From positions 1 to 55,956 of the forward strand of contig NZ_PNEC01000061.1 of assembly GCF_005886345.1 (NCBI RefSeq): a DNA stretch of 55,956 nt, in the 5' to 3' direction. Position numbers and translations under genes: made by a program. This DNA is from Pseudoalteromonas phenolica. Lineage in GTDB: Bacteria; Pseudomonadota; Gammaproteobacteria; Enterobacterales; Alteromonadaceae. The notes below the pieces were generated by a model, which was given only the letters and a program-made list of their open reading frames with translations, had not been told where the DNA came from and ran no database searches. Below, piece after piece: positions 35,088-44,905 of this stretch. How positions within the stretch are numbered: the stretch's first letter is position 1; each line of letters opens with the position of its first letter.

Positions 35088-36077
35088 TTATGATTTTAAA
35101 GCTTTTCGTTGCGCTTCTTTTTGCTGCTGTTTTGCTTGCTTGCGCTGTAGTAAAGCTTCTTGAGCTTCATGCCCTATATGGCCTTCTCCACGCTCTTGCG
35201 CCAATTTCATTTGTTTTTGACGCTCAGCGAAGCGTGCACGCTGCTCTTCGGTTACATTATCAATACAGTGATGACAAGAAACACCCTCTTCATATTCAGG
35301 CTTTTGTTTTTCTTCTTCGGTGATTGGCATACGACAAGCATGGCACTGATCGTATTGACCTTTTTGTAAGTCATGATCGACGGCTACACGGTTATCGAAT
35401 ACAAAACACTCACCTTCCCATAAAGACTCTTCTTTCGGTACTTCTTCAAGGTACTTAAGAATGCCGCCTTCTAAGTGGTAAACTTCATCAAATCCCTGCT
35501 CTTTCATATAAGCTGTCGATTTTTCACAACGAATGCCGCCTGTACAGAACATCGCTACTTTTTTATTTTTAGCAGGGTCTAAGTTTTTCTCTGCCCACTC
35601 AGGGAATTCACGGAAAGTCTTAGTGTTTGGGTCAATAGCATGTTTGAACGTACCGATTTCAATTTCGTAATCATTACGTGTATCAACAACCACAACTTCT
35701 GGGTCCGAAATAAGCGCGTTCCAATCTTGTGGCTTAACGTAAGAACCAACCACTTTTAACGGGTCGATACCTTCCACACCCATAGTCACGATTTCTTTTT
35801 TAAGTTTTACTTTTGTTCTATAGAACGGACACGTTTCGTCGTAAGACTCTTTAGAAACAATATTATCTAAACCTGGTTGCGTATCTAACCAAGCAAGTAA
35901 TGTATCAATACCTTCACGTTTTGCAGCAACAGTACCGTTAATACCTTCAGCAGCAAGAAGCAAAGTACCACGTACTTCATTTGCTTCCATAACCTCTAAA
36001 AGAGGCTGACGAATTTCTTTGAAGTTTGGCAATGAAACGAATTTATAAAGTGCACATACAACATATTGAGCAGACAT
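35088..36077 (-). CDS. trhO: tRNA uridine(34) hydroxylase (rhodanese family)
   Basis: TrhO (YceA) makes 5-hydroxyuridine at the wobble position of tRNA using O2. The 329 residues hold an N-terminal UPF0176-type domain, a central rhodanese domain with V-V-D-T-R-N-D-Y-E near 130-138 and the active Cys178 in C-T-G-G-I-R-C184-E-K, then a zinc-like cysteine cluster (C-H-A-C ... C-H-H-C near 244-271) and a Gln/Lys-rich tail. Length and order match E. coli YceA. Confidence 0.93.
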   Translation of the reverse strand: MSAQYVVCALYKFVSLPNFKEIRQPLLEVMEANEVRGTLLLAAEGINGTVAAKREGIDTLLAWLDTQPGLDNIVSKESYDETCPFYRTKVKLKKEIVTMGVEGIDPLKVVGSYVKPQDWNALISDPEVVVVDTRNDYEIEIGTFKHAIDPNTKTFREFPEWAEKNLDPAKNKKVAMFCTGGIRCEKSTAYMKEQGFDEVYHLEGGILKYLEEVPKEESLWEGECFVFDNRVAVDHDLQKGQYDQCHACRMPITEEEKQKPEYEEGVSCHHCIDNVTEEQRARFAERQKQMKLAQERGEGHIGHEAQEALLQRKQAKQQQKEAQRKALKS

Positions 36078-36275
36078 AATATTCCTAATTAGCTTTGAAT
36101 AAGGCTATTAGTTCTTAAGCATGACTAATAGCTAACTACCGGATCGTAAATCCGGCGCCGGAGGCGGTATTGTACGGATTTAACAAAAAAATGCACTAAT
36201 AAAGCTAAAATATCCCTGTGTTGCACAACTCTGTTTGATATAATTGCTGCTTAAACTTTATTTGGAGTAGTAACT

Positions 36276-37601
36276 TTGCAATTTACCGAATTAGGTATTG
36301 ATAGCCGCTTGGCTCAACAACTTTCGCACCAAGGGATAGTTTCACCTACTGATATTCAGGCTCAGGCCGTTCCGACTGCAATCGCAGGTCACGATGTATT
36401 TGCACAATCTAAAACTGGCTCTGGTAAGACATTGGCTTTCTTACTGCCTGCAGTGCACCGAATAATGAAACAAAAAGCATTAAGTAAGCGCGATCCAAGA
36501 GCGCTTATCATTGCACCTACACGTGAGCTCGCGACACAAGTTTTTAATCAATGCCGACTGTTAATTGCAAGCACCAATATTTCTTTAGTGAAAATTCTTG
36601 GTGGTGAGAACTTTAACGACCAAGTGAAAGCACTTCGAAAAAACCCACACATTGTTGTGGCTACCCCAGGACGCTTGGCTGATCACCTTTCTCAAAACAC
36701 CGTTCAACTAAACGGTTTAGAACTGCTTATTTTCGATGAAGCTGATCGCATGTTAGATTTAGGTTTCGAAGAACAATTAAACTTAATCAACCAATCAGCT
36801 GATCATCGTCTAAGGCAAACATTGCTATTTTCAGCAACTTTAGATCATGCTCAAGTTGAAGTCACTTCTCGTCAGCTCTTAAAAGCACCAAAACGCATCA
36901 TTTTGAGTGATGCTCAGCAGAAACACGACGACATTGAGCAAGCGTTATATTTTGCTGATCACCTTGATCACAAAGAAGCACTTCTCAAACATTTAGTGAC
37001 TGATGACTCTGTTGGTCAATGCATCATTTTTACAGCCACAAGAAACGACACTCAGCGCATTAGTGAACTACTTAAAGAATTGGATATCTCTGCAGTAGGT
37101 CTTGCGGGTGATTTAACGCAAGCTAAACGCTTAGATATTATGGACTCTTTTAGTCGCGGTTTATTTAAAGTATTAGTGACCACAGACGTTGCTTCGCGCG
37201 GTCTTGACTTGTTAAGCGTCACGCACGTTATTAACTTCGATCTTCCTAAACAAGCCGAAGAATATGTGCACCGAATTGGTCGTACTGGACGTGCTGGCTT
37301 TAAAGGTGTTGCAGTATCATTTGTTGGTCCTAAAGATTGGAAGAGTTATCTATCTATTAAGTCATATTTACACGAAATCCCTGATTTTAAAGTCATTGAA
37401 GGGTTAAAAGGTAAATTTAAAGGCCTTAGACCACCAAAACCGGCCAAAACAGCTAACCCTAAATCCAAAGAGACGGTAAAAAAGGTTAAGAAAAAACCAT
37501 ATAAAAAACCGATTAAGAAAAATAAAAAGCCTATCCCTGCGCCATTTGACGTAGATGGTGCAGCACCATTAAGACGTAAGCCAAAGCCAACTGAGGAATA
37601 A
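36276..37601 (+). CDS. DEAD-box ATP-dependent RNA helicase
   Basis: 441 residues: Q motif (D-I-Q-A-Q-A-V-P), motif I S-K-T-G-S-G-K-T near 45-52, motif II D-E-A-D near 153-156, motif III S-A-T near 188-190, motif VI H-R-I-G-R-T-G-R-A-G near 328-337, then a basic Lys/Pro-rich tail from about 375 likely to bind RNA. SrmB/RhlE-like, exact orthology unsure. TTG start with GGAG (36264-36267) 8 nt upstream; there is no nearby ATG that keeps the Q-motif region. The next gene starts 2 bp after its stop, so the two form an operon. Confidence 0.9.
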   Translation: MQFTELGIDSRLAQQLSHQGIVSPTDIQAQAVPTAIAGHDVFAQSKTGSGKTLAFLLPAVHRIMKQKALSKRDPRALIIAPTRELATQVFNQCRLLIASTNISLVKILGGENFNDQVKALRKNPHIVVATPGRLADHLSQNTVQLNGLELLIFDEADRMLDLGFEEQLNLINQSADHRLRQTLLFSATLDHAQVEVTSRQLLKAPKRIILSDAQQKHDDIEQALYFADHLDHKEALLKHLVTDDSVGQCIIFTATRNDTQRISELLKELDISAVGLAGDLTQAKRLDIMDSFSRGLFKVLVTTDVASRGLDLLSVTHVINFDLPKQAEEYVHRIGRTGRAGFKGVAVSFVGPKDWKSYLSIKSYLHEIPDFKVIEGLKGKFKGLRPPKPAKTANPKSKETVKKVKKKPYKKPIKKNKKPIPAPFDVDGAAPLRRKPKPTEE

Positions 37602-37603
37602 TT

Positions 37604-38434
37604 ATGTTAGGCGCAAAACAACATTTACAAATTACTGAGCTTTGTGCTGAAGGTGCTTATTTAGACGGCGGTCAACTAGGCGAAGTTTTTCTGAAAAAAT
37701 CTGAAGTACCTGAGTATTTAGAAGAAGGTGATAGCGTTCAGGTTTTCATCTACCAAGATAATTTAGGTCACCCTACTGCTACGACTAAAGATGTGATTGC
37801 ACAAGTGGGCGATTTCGCTTTATTACGTGTTAAAGAAATAAATAAGATTGGTGCTTTCTTAGATATTGGTATAGATAAAGATATTTTGTCTCCATACAAT
37901 GAGCAAAAACCAAAAATGCGTGAAGGCTATAGTTATCTTGTCAAATTATATTTAGATAATGCAAGCAAACGTATTTGCGCTTCGAGTAACTTAAAGAAAT
38001 TTTTAGATAAAGAAACACCGTCATATAAACCAAACGAAGAAGTCGATTTAATCGTCGCTTCTAAAACGGATATTGGCTTTAAAGTTATCATTAATGACAG
38101 CCACACAGGTGTAGTGTTTTTTAATACCGTTTTCAAAAGACTGTTTATTGGTCAGAAATTGAAAGGTTTTATCAAACAAGTTAGAGAAGATGGCAAAATA
38201 GATGTCGTACTTGAAAAGCAAGGCGTTCAAAAATTTATAGACCTAGGTGAGCAGATTTTGTCAGAACTTAAAAACTCAGAGGGCTTTATTCCTCTTGGCG
38301 ATAAATCTGATCCTGAAGAAATTAAGAAACGTTTTGGTTCAAGTAAAGCAAACTTTAAAAAAGCCATCGGCGGTTTGTTTAAGCAAGGCTTGATTGATAT
38401 CGAAGCTAAGTCTATTTCTTTGAAAGAAAAGTAA
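37604..38434 (+). CDS. S1-like RNA-binding protein, CvfB/YitL family
   Basis: 276 residues made of three S1-like OB folds (about 1-62, 65-135 and 145-210) and a C-terminal winged helix (about 225-276, F-G-S-S-K-A-N-F-K-K-A-I-G-G-L). This domain order is that of CvfB of Staphylococcus and YitL of Bacillus, RNA-binding proteins with regulatory effects. It sits 2 bp behind a DEAD-box helicase, so a joint role in RNA remodelling is a reasonable inference. Confidence 0.85.
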   Translation: MLGAKQHLQITELCAEGAYLDGGQLGEVFLKKSEVPEYLEEGDSVQVFIYQDNLGHPTATTKDVIAQVGDFALLRVKEINKIGAFLDIGIDKDILSPYNEQKPKMREGYSYLVKLYLDNASKRICASSNLKKFLDKETPSYKPNEEVDLIVASKTDIGFKVIINDSHTGVVFFNTVFKRLFIGQKLKGFIKQVREDGKIDVVLEKQGVQKFIDLGEQILSELKNSEGFIPLGDKSDPEEIKKRFGSSKANFKKAIGGLFKQGLIDIEAKSISLKEK

Positions 38435-38451
38435 ACTAAACTATTTAAGAT

Positions 38452-38476
38452 AAAGGCAGCTTGCGCCGCCTTTTGT
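38452..38476. terminator. Terminator between cvfB-like gene and pyrF
   Basis: AAAGGCAGC (38452-38460) pairs with GCCGCCTTT (38465-38473), with one mismatch, followed by TG and Ts. The genes on each side converge. Confidence 0.55.
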
Positions 38477-38492
38477 ATTTCCGTCATTCAAT

Positions 38493-39197
38493 TTAAGCAT
38501 TAATTTCCAAATTAATGGCTTCTAACGCTTTAACAGGATCTTCAGCTTTTGTAATTGGTCTACCTATTACTAAATAATCACTACCCGCTTCGACCGCTTT
38601 CTTTGGCGTCATAATGCGCTTTTGGTCACCAACATCTGTGCCAATAGGACGAATACCTGGAGTCACTAATTTAAAATCAACCCCCAATTCAATTTTTAAG
38701 CTTTCAGCTTCTTGAGCTGAGCATACGACACCATCAAGGCCAGCTTCGTGTGCAAGCTTGGCAAGATATAAAACTTGTTCTTGGGGCGTTTTATCAACAC
38801 CTAAACGTGATAACTGTGCCTGATCCATGCTTGTTAGAACAGTTACAGCAATCAGTAATGGACCATTTTCATATTTAACTAAGGCTTCTTTTGCCTTTTG
38901 CATCATTTCTAGGCCACCACTTGCATGTACATTAACCATCCACACACCTAGCTCAGCAGCGGCTGTTACAGCTTTAGCAACTGTATTAGGAATATCATGG
39001 AATTTTAGGTCTAAGAATACATCAAAACCTAAATCAACTAACTGTTTAACAAACTGAGGGCCGAAATAGGTGAACATTTCTTTACCGACTTTAAGGCGAC
39101 ACGTTTGAGGAGAAAGTTGCTTAACAAAGTCTAATGCTGCTTGTTCATTGTCGTAATCAAGCGCAATTAAGACCTTTTTAGAATCGTGTTGAGACAT
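38493..39197 (-). CDS. pyrF: Orotidine 5'-phosphate decarboxylase
   Basis: Final step of UMP synthesis. The 234-residue TIM barrel shows A-L-D-Y-D near 12-16, the catalytic block L-D-L-K-F-H-D-I-P-N-T near 62-72 and the phosphate-binding V-T-P-G-I-R-P near 183-189 with V-I-G-R-P-I-T. It closes the lapA-lapB-pyrF row, as in E. coli. Confidence 0.96.
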   Translation of the reverse strand: MSQHDSKKVLIALDYDNEQAALDFVKQLSPQTCRLKVGKEMFTYFGPQFVKQLVDLGFDVFLDLKFHDIPNTVAKAVTAAAELGVWMVNVHASGGLEMMQKAKEALVKYENGPLLIAVTVLTSMDQAQLSRLGVDKTPQEQVLYLAKLAHEAGLDGVVCSAQEAESLKIELGVDFKLVTPGIRPIGTDVGDQKRIMTPKKAVEAGSDYLVIGRPITKAEDPVKALEAINLEINA

Positions 39198-39229
39198 AAT
39201 AATCCTAATCGAATAAAGTTAAATAAGCC

Positions 39230-40366
39230 TTAAAAACCATCTACGCCGTTATTTGGACGTATGGTCTCCCAGTGCTTACAAGAAGGACAAAGCCAATATA
39301 ACTTATGGCTTGTAAAACCACAGTGTCGACACTGATACTCTGGTTTGGTATTGATGTATGACGTAACCAAATAATCTATTTCATGTAATACATCTTGTAG
39401 TTTGTGGTTCTTATTACTCAGTAATTTTAATAAGTAACTAAAACCTCTAATTGATGGCTCACGTTTTAAACTATCAGTTAGAAATTCTATCGCTTCATTT
39501 GCCTTATTTAATTCCAATAAAGATTGGCAATGTTTTATTTTTATCAGCATACCTCCTTTAGGCAGTAACTCACTGATTAATTGATAAAACTGAGACTGCA
39601 AGTTGAGTGCATTATAACTATGCTCAAGTTGTTCCATATAAATTGGCGCTGTATCAGTAAAGCTGCAAATGAGTTTTCGCCAATAATATATGCTCTTTAC
39701 ATAATCTTCATTGTTATAAGCATCTAAACCCAGTTCATACATAGCGCGAATTGTTTTATGATTTAGTGCAAACGTCTTTTCCATTAATTTTGGTGTTTGA
39801 TTAGATAATGCGGTTTCGCAATAGAAGTTGGCGATTGCGGCGCAATGACTCTTTTTACTAAATAAGTCACTGTGGGCTTCAAACATATTCACGCCTTTTT
39901 GCCATTCGCTCATTTGTGAATATAAATTAATAATTGGCTCTAGCGCTTGCGTGTTATTCGACTTAACAAGGATAATTAAGTGCTCTTCAGCACTGTCTAA
40001 TAAGCCAGCCATAATGTAATCTTGTGCAAGTTCAAGTCTGCAATCAGACATGATATGTTCATCTAAATTAGGCTGATTAAGAAGAAGTTCGTGAATTTTG
40101 ATTGCTCTATCTATTTCGCCTCGTTTACGAAATAAACTAGCCAGAGTTAGGTAATGCTCGACAGAGTCGGCAGAGACTTCAAGTAGTTGAATGAGGTGTT
40201 CAAGACCCTGATCTTCTTCACGGTCTAGTAAGAATTTTAGCCCTTTGCTATATTCGGATGTTATTTTTCTGCTGTATTCATGGGCTTGATTTTTGGCACT
40301 ATTCTTACCCATTACATAACCGTAAGCAGCAGCAACAGGAAGAAGTAAAAACAGCAGTTCTATCAT
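39230..40366 (-). CDS. lapB: Lipopolysaccharide assembly protein B
   Basis: LapB (YciM) is an inner-membrane adaptor that brings LpxC to FtsH and so limits lipid A synthesis. The 378 residues have one N-terminal membrane helix (1-18), a TPR solenoid (about 35-340) facing the cytoplasm and a C-terminal rubredoxin-like metal knuckle (C-R-H-C-G near 348 and L-C-P-S-C near 362). Directly follows lapA; the one-base overlap implies co-translation. Confidence 0.93.
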   Translation of the reverse strand: MIELLFLLLPVAAAYGYVMGKNSAKNQAHEYSRKITSEYSKGLKFLLDREEDQGLEHLIQLLEVSADSVEHYLTLASLFRKRGEIDRAIKIHELLLNQPNLDEHIMSDCRLELAQDYIMAGLLDSAEEHLIILVKSNNTQALEPIINLYSQMSEWQKGVNMFEAHSDLFSKKSHCAAIANFYCETALSNQTPKLMEKTFALNHKTIRAMYELGLDAYNNEDYVKSIYYWRKLICSFTDTAPIYMEQLEHSYNALNLQSQFYQLISELLPKGGMLIKIKHCQSLLELNKANEAIEFLTDSLKREPSIRGFSYLLKLLSNKNHKLQDVLHEIDYLVTSYINTKPEYQCRHCGFTSHKLYWLCPSCKHWETIRPNNGVDGF

Positions 40367-40632
40367 TATTGAGTATTTATCTGATCAGCGTTTACTTTAT
40401 CTTTTCTATTTAAATGGTAATTTTGCCATTTTAGTTTAGAAACTGAAGCAGTGCCGATTAAACAACCAATCAACAACCCAATAATAAAGGTGATTGCGAG
40501 AATAGTGGCAAGAGGTAAAGTGCTACTCGCTAATATATAGTTTACTTGCACTTCTGAAGGGTTTTGTGAACCTATTACAAAAGCTAAAACTATTAGAACT
40601 AACAACAATCCTTTTTTGGCGATCTTTACCAA
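40366..40632 (-). CDS. lapA: Lipopolysaccharide assembly protein A
   Basis: 88 residues with two membrane helices (about 8-25 and 40-62) and a short charged tail, matching LapA/YciS (DUF1049), partner of LapB. The motif S-Q-N-P-S-E-V-Q-V-N-Y near 22-32 is family-typical. Sits between ihfB and lapB as in E. coli. Confidence 0.9.
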   Translation of the reverse strand: MVKIAKKGLLLVLIVLAFVIGSQNPSEVQVNYILASSTLPLATILAITFIIGLLIGCLIGTASVSKLKWQNYHLNRKDKVNADQINTQ

Positions 40633-40646
40633 CTGCTACCCTACCC

Positions 40647-40937
40647 TTAACCTTCAATACTTGCGTTTACTCTGTCTCTAAGCTCTTTACCAGGCTTAAA
40701 GTGAGGTACGTGTTTACCATCTAATTCTACTGTTTCACCAGTTTTTGGGTTACGACCTGTACGAGGGGCACGGTAATGTAGCGAAAAACTACCAAATCCA
40801 CGGATCTCAATTCGATCTGAATCTGCTAATGACCCTGCCATTTGTTCAAGAATCTCTTTAACGGCATTTTCAACGTCCTTCACAGGAATATGAATATGTT
40901 CTTCAGCTAACTGTTCTATCAATTCTGACTTTGTCAT
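40647..40937 (-). CDS. ihfB: Integration host factor subunit beta
   Basis: 96 residues of the HU/IHF fold. The beta-arm sequence R-G-F-G-S-F-S-L-H-Y-R-A-P-R-T-G-R-N-P (45-63), with the intercalating Pro, identifies IHF-beta, which bends DNA together with IHF-alpha. It follows rpsA after a terminator-like hairpin, with GAGGA as ribosome site. Confidence 0.96.
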   Translation of the reverse strand: MTKSELIEQLAEEHIHIPVKDVENAVKEILEQMAGSLADSDRIEIRGFGSFSLHYRAPRTGRNPKTGETVELDGKHVPHFKPGKELRDRVNASIEG

Positions 40938-40958
40938 AATTTTTCCTCAAAATAAAAA

Positions 40959-40980
40959 GAAAGGGCAAAAGTGCCCTTTC
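40959..40980 (-). terminator. Terminator/attenuator between rpsA and ihfB
   Basis: GAAAGGGCA (40959-40967) pairs with TGCCCTTTC (40972-40980), and T-rich DNA follows on the minus strand. It should lower read-through from the highly expressed rpsA. Confidence 0.7.
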
Positions 40981-40995
40981 TATCTGTACTCGAAA

Positions 40996-42663
40996 TTAGT
41001 CTTTCTGAGCGTTTTTGAAAGCTGCAGCCATTGCATTTTCGAATGCTGGTTCTTCTTTCTTAAGCTTCTCAAGAACTTCTTTCTCTTCAGCTTCGAACAT
41101 AGCTTTAACTGATAGGCTGATAGTACGGTTCTTACGATCAACACCTACGAATTTAGCTTCGATTTCGTCGCCTGCAGAAACAACAGTTGTTGCATCTTCA
41201 ACACGCTCTTGAGCGATGTCAGCTACACGGATGTAACCTTCAACACCTTCGATAAGCTCAACAGTTGCACCTTTCGCGTCAACTTCAGTCACTTTACCTT
41301 TAACAATAGCACCTTTTTTGTTTGCGTCTAGGTAGTTATTGAAAGGATCTGCTTCAATTTGCTTAACGCCTAGTGAGATACGCTCACGCTCTGGGTCAAC
41401 TTGAAGTACGATTGCAGTGATTTCATCGCCTTTCTTGTACTCACGTACTGCTTCTTCACCTGGAGTGTTCCAAGAGATATCAGATAGGTGTACAAGACCG
41501 TCGATGCCACCTTCAAGACCGATGAAGATACCGAAGTCAGTGATTGACTTGATCTTACCAGTAACTTGGTCGCCTTTGTTTTGAAGACGAGCAAATTCTT
41601 GCCATGGGTTAGCAATACACTGCTTAAGACCAAGAGAAATACGACGACGCTCTTCGTCGATTTCAAGAACCATAACTTCAACAGTGTCACCTAGTGAAAC
41701 AACTTTTGAAGGGTGGATGTTTTTATTAGTCCAATCCATTTCTGAAACGTGAACTAGACCTTCAACACCTTCTTCGATTTCAACGAAACAACCGTAGTCA
41801 GTTAGGTTTGTTACACGGCCTGAAAGCTTAGCACCTTCAGGGTAACGACCAGCGATAGCTGCCCATGGATCTTCGCCAAGCTGCTTAAGACCTAGAGAAA
41901 CACGTGTCTTCTCTTTGTCGAACTTAAGTACTTTAACTGCGATTTCGTCACCAACGTTAACGATTTCACTTGGGTGCTTAACGCGCTTCCAAGCCATGTC
42001 AGTGATGTGTAGAAGACCATCAACACCACCTAGGTCTACGAATGCACCGTAGTCAGTAAGGTTCTTAACGATACCTTTAACTTCTTGACCTTCAACAAGG
42101 TTAGCAAGCAGTTCATCACGCTCTTGTGAGTTTTCAGACTCGATAACTGCACGACGAGAAACAACAACGTTGTTACGCTTCTGGTCAAGCTTGATTACTT
42201 TAAACTCTAACTCTTTACCTTCAAGGTGAGTTGTGTCACGTACTGGACGAACATCAACAAGTGAACCAGGTAGGAACGCACGGATTGAATCAACTTCAAC
42301 AGTGAAACCGCCTTTAACTTTACCATTGATGATGCCAGTAACAGTCTCTTGCTCTTCACATGCTTTTTCAAGACGGATCCAAGCTTCGTGACGCTTAGCT
42401 TTCTCACGAGAAAGGATAGTTTCACCGAAACCATCTTCGATAGCATCTAGTGCTACGTCTACTTCATCACCAACAGCAACTTCTAGTTCACCAGCAGCAT
42501 TTTTGAATTGCTCAGCAGGGATTGCACTTTCAGATTTAAGGCCAGCGTCAACAAGAACGATGTTGTTCTCGATTGAGATAACAGTACCTTTTACGATTGA
42601 ACCTTGTTCTGCTTCAAAACCCTTTAGGCTTTCTTCAAATAACTGCGCAAAATTTTCTGACAT
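40996..42663 (-). CDS. rpsA: 30S ribosomal protein S1
   Basis: 555 residues forming six S1 OB-fold repeats of about 85 residues, starting near 20, 105, 190, 277, 364 and 450, with repeated G-x-F-V-D-L and D-G-L-V-H-x-S-D/E segments. S1 unfolds mRNA at the ribosome. Codon use is strongly optimal. Follows cmk as in E. coli, with a 93-bp leader where autogenous control would act. Confidence 0.98.
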   Translation of the reverse strand: MSENFAQLFEESLKGFEAEQGSIVKGTVISIENNIVLVDAGLKSESAIPAEQFKNAAGELEVAVGDEVDVALDAIEDGFGETILSREKAKRHEAWIRLEKACEEQETVTGIINGKVKGGFTVEVDSIRAFLPGSLVDVRPVRDTTHLEGKELEFKVIKLDQKRNNVVVSRRAVIESENSQERDELLANLVEGQEVKGIVKNLTDYGAFVDLGGVDGLLHITDMAWKRVKHPSEIVNVGDEIAVKVLKFDKEKTRVSLGLKQLGEDPWAAIAGRYPEGAKLSGRVTNLTDYGCFVEIEEGVEGLVHVSEMDWTNKNIHPSKVVSLGDTVEVMVLEIDEERRRISLGLKQCIANPWQEFARLQNKGDQVTGKIKSITDFGIFIGLEGGIDGLVHLSDISWNTPGEEAVREYKKGDEITAIVLQVDPERERISLGVKQIEADPFNNYLDANKKGAIVKGKVTEVDAKGATVELIEGVEGYIRVADIAQERVEDATTVVSAGDEIEAKFVGVDRKNRTISLSVKAMFEAEEKEVLEKLKKEEPAFENAMAAAFKNAQKD

Positions 42664-42756
42664 TATACGTCTCTAAATATTTAATAATCCAATTGGCAAC
42701 CATGCCGCATGGGGTAGTTTAACAAGTACCGACATCCTATCAGTACATTAAAAAAA

Positions 42757-43470
42757 TTAGGCGATTAGAGATTGACTTAATTTACCATCAAGTACGGCTT
42801 GCTCAAGTAGCTTCTGTACTTCGTTAAACACTTGCTCTGCGTTTAACGTGGTCGTATCGATGACAATAGCATCTTCGGCCGGTATTAACGGCGCTACTTT
42901 GCGATTCATATCTCTGTCGTCTCTTGCTTGAATATCAGCAAGAAGACCACTTAGTGTAACATTTAACCCACGACCATTCAACTCGTCGAAACGACGTTGT
43001 GCTCGTTCCTCAGCACTGGCTGTAAGGTAAACTTTAACTTCCGCATCAGGGAAAACAACGGTGCCCATGTCTCGACCATCCGCAATTAAACCCGCTTCGG
43101 TTCTAAATGCGCGCTGACGGCGTAGTAATGCTTCACGAACGCGTGGTAACGCAGCTACTTTTGATGCTGCAGCGCCCACTTCTTCATTACGAATAGTTAA
43201 GCTTACGTCTTCGCCTTCTAAAATCACTTTACATGATTTAGTTTCATGGTCGATTGGAAATTGCACATCTAGATTAGCAGCAAGAGGCACTAATGCTTCT
43301 TCATTTTCTAATTCTATGTGGTGATGAATTGCAGCGAGTGCTAAAACGCGATAAATCGCGCCACTATCTAGTACTTCCCAATTCAATTTTTCAGCTAATA
43401 AACGACAAACAGTTCCTTTACCTGAACCACTTGGACCGTCAACGGTGATAACTGGCATTGCAGCCTGCAT
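42757..43470 (-). CDS. cmk: Cytidylate kinase
   Basis: Phosphorylates CMP and dCMP. The 237 residues carry the P-loop D-G-P-S-G-S-G-K-G-T (11-20), D-S-G-A-I-Y-R near 36-42 and G-R-D-M-G-T-V-V-F-P-D-A near 132-143. An AGGAGG ribosome site precedes the ATG. It sits between aroA and rpsA in the conserved serC-aroA-cmk-rpsA order. Confidence 0.96.
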   Translation of the reverse strand: MQAAMPVITVDGPSGSGKGTVCRLLAEKLNWEVLDSGAIYRVLALAAIHHHIELENEEALVPLAANLDVQFPIDHETKSCKVILEGEDVSLTIRNEEVGAAASKVAALPRVREALLRRQRAFRTEAGLIADGRDMGTVVFPDAEVKVYLTASAEERAQRRFDELNGRGLNVTLSGLLADIQARDDRDMNRKVAPLIPAEDAIVIDTTTLNAEQVFNEVQKLLEQAVLDGKLSQSLIA

Positions 43471-43579
43471 TTAAACCTCCTGAAATGCTCACCAAAAAAT
43501 TCCGCAGTATTATACATCAAGTTTTATGAATAGATCCTGTTTTAGCTGTAACTTTTTGTTAAATAATATAATTGAGGTA

Positions 43580-43609
43580 CAGGGCTATAATGTTATAACC
43601 CTGCTTTTT
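43580..43609 (+). terminator. Plus-oriented hairpin with T-run between cmk and aroA
   Basis: CAGGGCTATAA (43580-43590) pairs with TTATAACCCTG (43593-43603), with one internal mismatch, followed by CTTTTT on the plus strand. Neighbouring genes are all on the minus strand, so its polarity is unexpected. It may act as an RNA hairpin or stop antisense transcripts. Confidence 0.4.
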
Positions 43610-43624
43610 CAAGATCTTGGGAGA

Positions 43625-44905
43625 TTAATGAGTACTCAAAGATGCAAGTACATCGAAATAAGTTGGGAAGGTTTTAGCCGTACATTTGGGGTCATTAATG
43701 ATCACTTCTTGGCCGCCTACTGCGACCATTGAAAAACACATGGCAATTCTGTGATCATCATAAGTATCAATATCAACTAAATTCAATATTTCTGGTGGTG
43801 TAACTTCAATAAAGTCATTACCTTCAACAACTTCAGCACCTAATTTTTTTAATTCAGTTGCCATTGCATGTAGTCGATCTGTTTCTTTTACACGCCAATT
43901 GTATATATCTCTAATAGCCGTTTTGCCTTTAGCGAACAGTGCCACTGTCGCTAATGTCATAGCAGCATCAGGAATTGCATTGGCATTGATATCAACGCCA
44001 TTTAACTCGCCTTTACGTACAACAAGCTTTTCATCATACCAATCAATTTGTGCACCCACTTGCTCCATGACTTTTGCAAAACCAATATCGCCCTGCACAC
44101 TTGCCTTGCCGACGCCATTGATTTCAATTTCACCACCATTGATGGCTGCAGCAGCAATAAAGTAAGACGCAGATGAGGCATCCCCTTCTACCATAATGCT
44201 CTTTGGTGACTGATAGCCTTGACCTGCTTTAACAACAAAATGCTGGTAATTGTCATTTTCTACATGCACACCAAATTTTGCCATCACACCAATTGTAATA
44301 TCGATATAAGGCTTTGAAACTAGTTCACCTATAATCGAAATATTTAAATCACCATCGAATAAAGGTGCAGCCATTAAAATCGCGGTCAAAAATTGACTTG
44401 AAATACTGCCATCAATTTCTACATGTCCGCCTACTAGCTTTTTACCAATGATTTTTAATGGTGGATAATCTTTATTTTTAAGGTAAATAATATCTGCATC
44501 AATAGAATCTAATGCATCAACTAAGTGGCCTATCGGGCGCTCTTCCATTCTAGGCTCGCCAATAAGCTCATAACTGCCTTCAATAGCTGCTAAAACAGCT
44601 GTCAAAGGACGATATGCAGTACCAGCATTGCCTAAAAATAGCGGTTCATTTGGCGTTTTAAATTTGCCTGAAACACCATGAACAGTTGCGATAGTCTTGT
44701 CTTCGTTAAGCTCCACCTTAACACCTAACTGACCTAGCGCTTTTAGCATGTGTCTTATGTCATCACTATCAAGCAAGTTAGTGACTTGCGTCACACCATC
44801 AGCAAGTGCTGCGAGCAGCAAGATTCGGTTCGATAGGCTTTTAGAGCCAGGTAAGGTAACTGAACCACTTACCTTTTTAATTGGCTTTAAGGTAAGTTGT
44901 TCCAT
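43625..44905 (-). CDS. aroA: 3-phosphoshikimate 1-carboxyvinyltransferase (EPSP synthase)
   Basis: Sixth step of the shikimate pathway. The 426 residues have L-P-G-S-K-S-L-S-N-R (18-27), the G-N-A-G-T-A-Y-R-P-L-T-A loop near 92-103 (Met is commoner than Tyr in enterobacteria), D-A-A-M-T near 308 and the late W-R-V-K-E-T-D-R. Overlaps the last base of serC. Confidence 0.97.
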   Translation of the reverse strand: MEQLTLKPIKKVSGSVTLPGSKSLSNRILLLAALADGVTQVTNLLDSDDIRHMLKALGQLGVKVELNEDKTIATVHGVSGKFKTPNEPLFLGNAGTAYRPLTAVLAAIEGSYELIGEPRMEERPIGHLVDALDSIDADIIYLKNKDYPPLKIIGKKLVGGHVEIDGSISSQFLTAILMAAPLFDGDLNISIIGELVSKPYIDITIGVMAKFGVHVENDNYQHFVVKAGQGYQSPKSIMVEGDASSASYFIAAAAINGGEIEINGVGKASVQGDIGFAKVMEQVGAQIDWYDEKLVVRKGELNGVDINANAIPDAAMTLATVALFAKGKTAIRDIYNWRVKETDRLHAMATELKKLGAEVVEGNDFIEVTPPEILNLVDIDTYDDHRIAMCFSMVAVGGQEVIINDPKCTAKTFPTYFDVLASLSTH

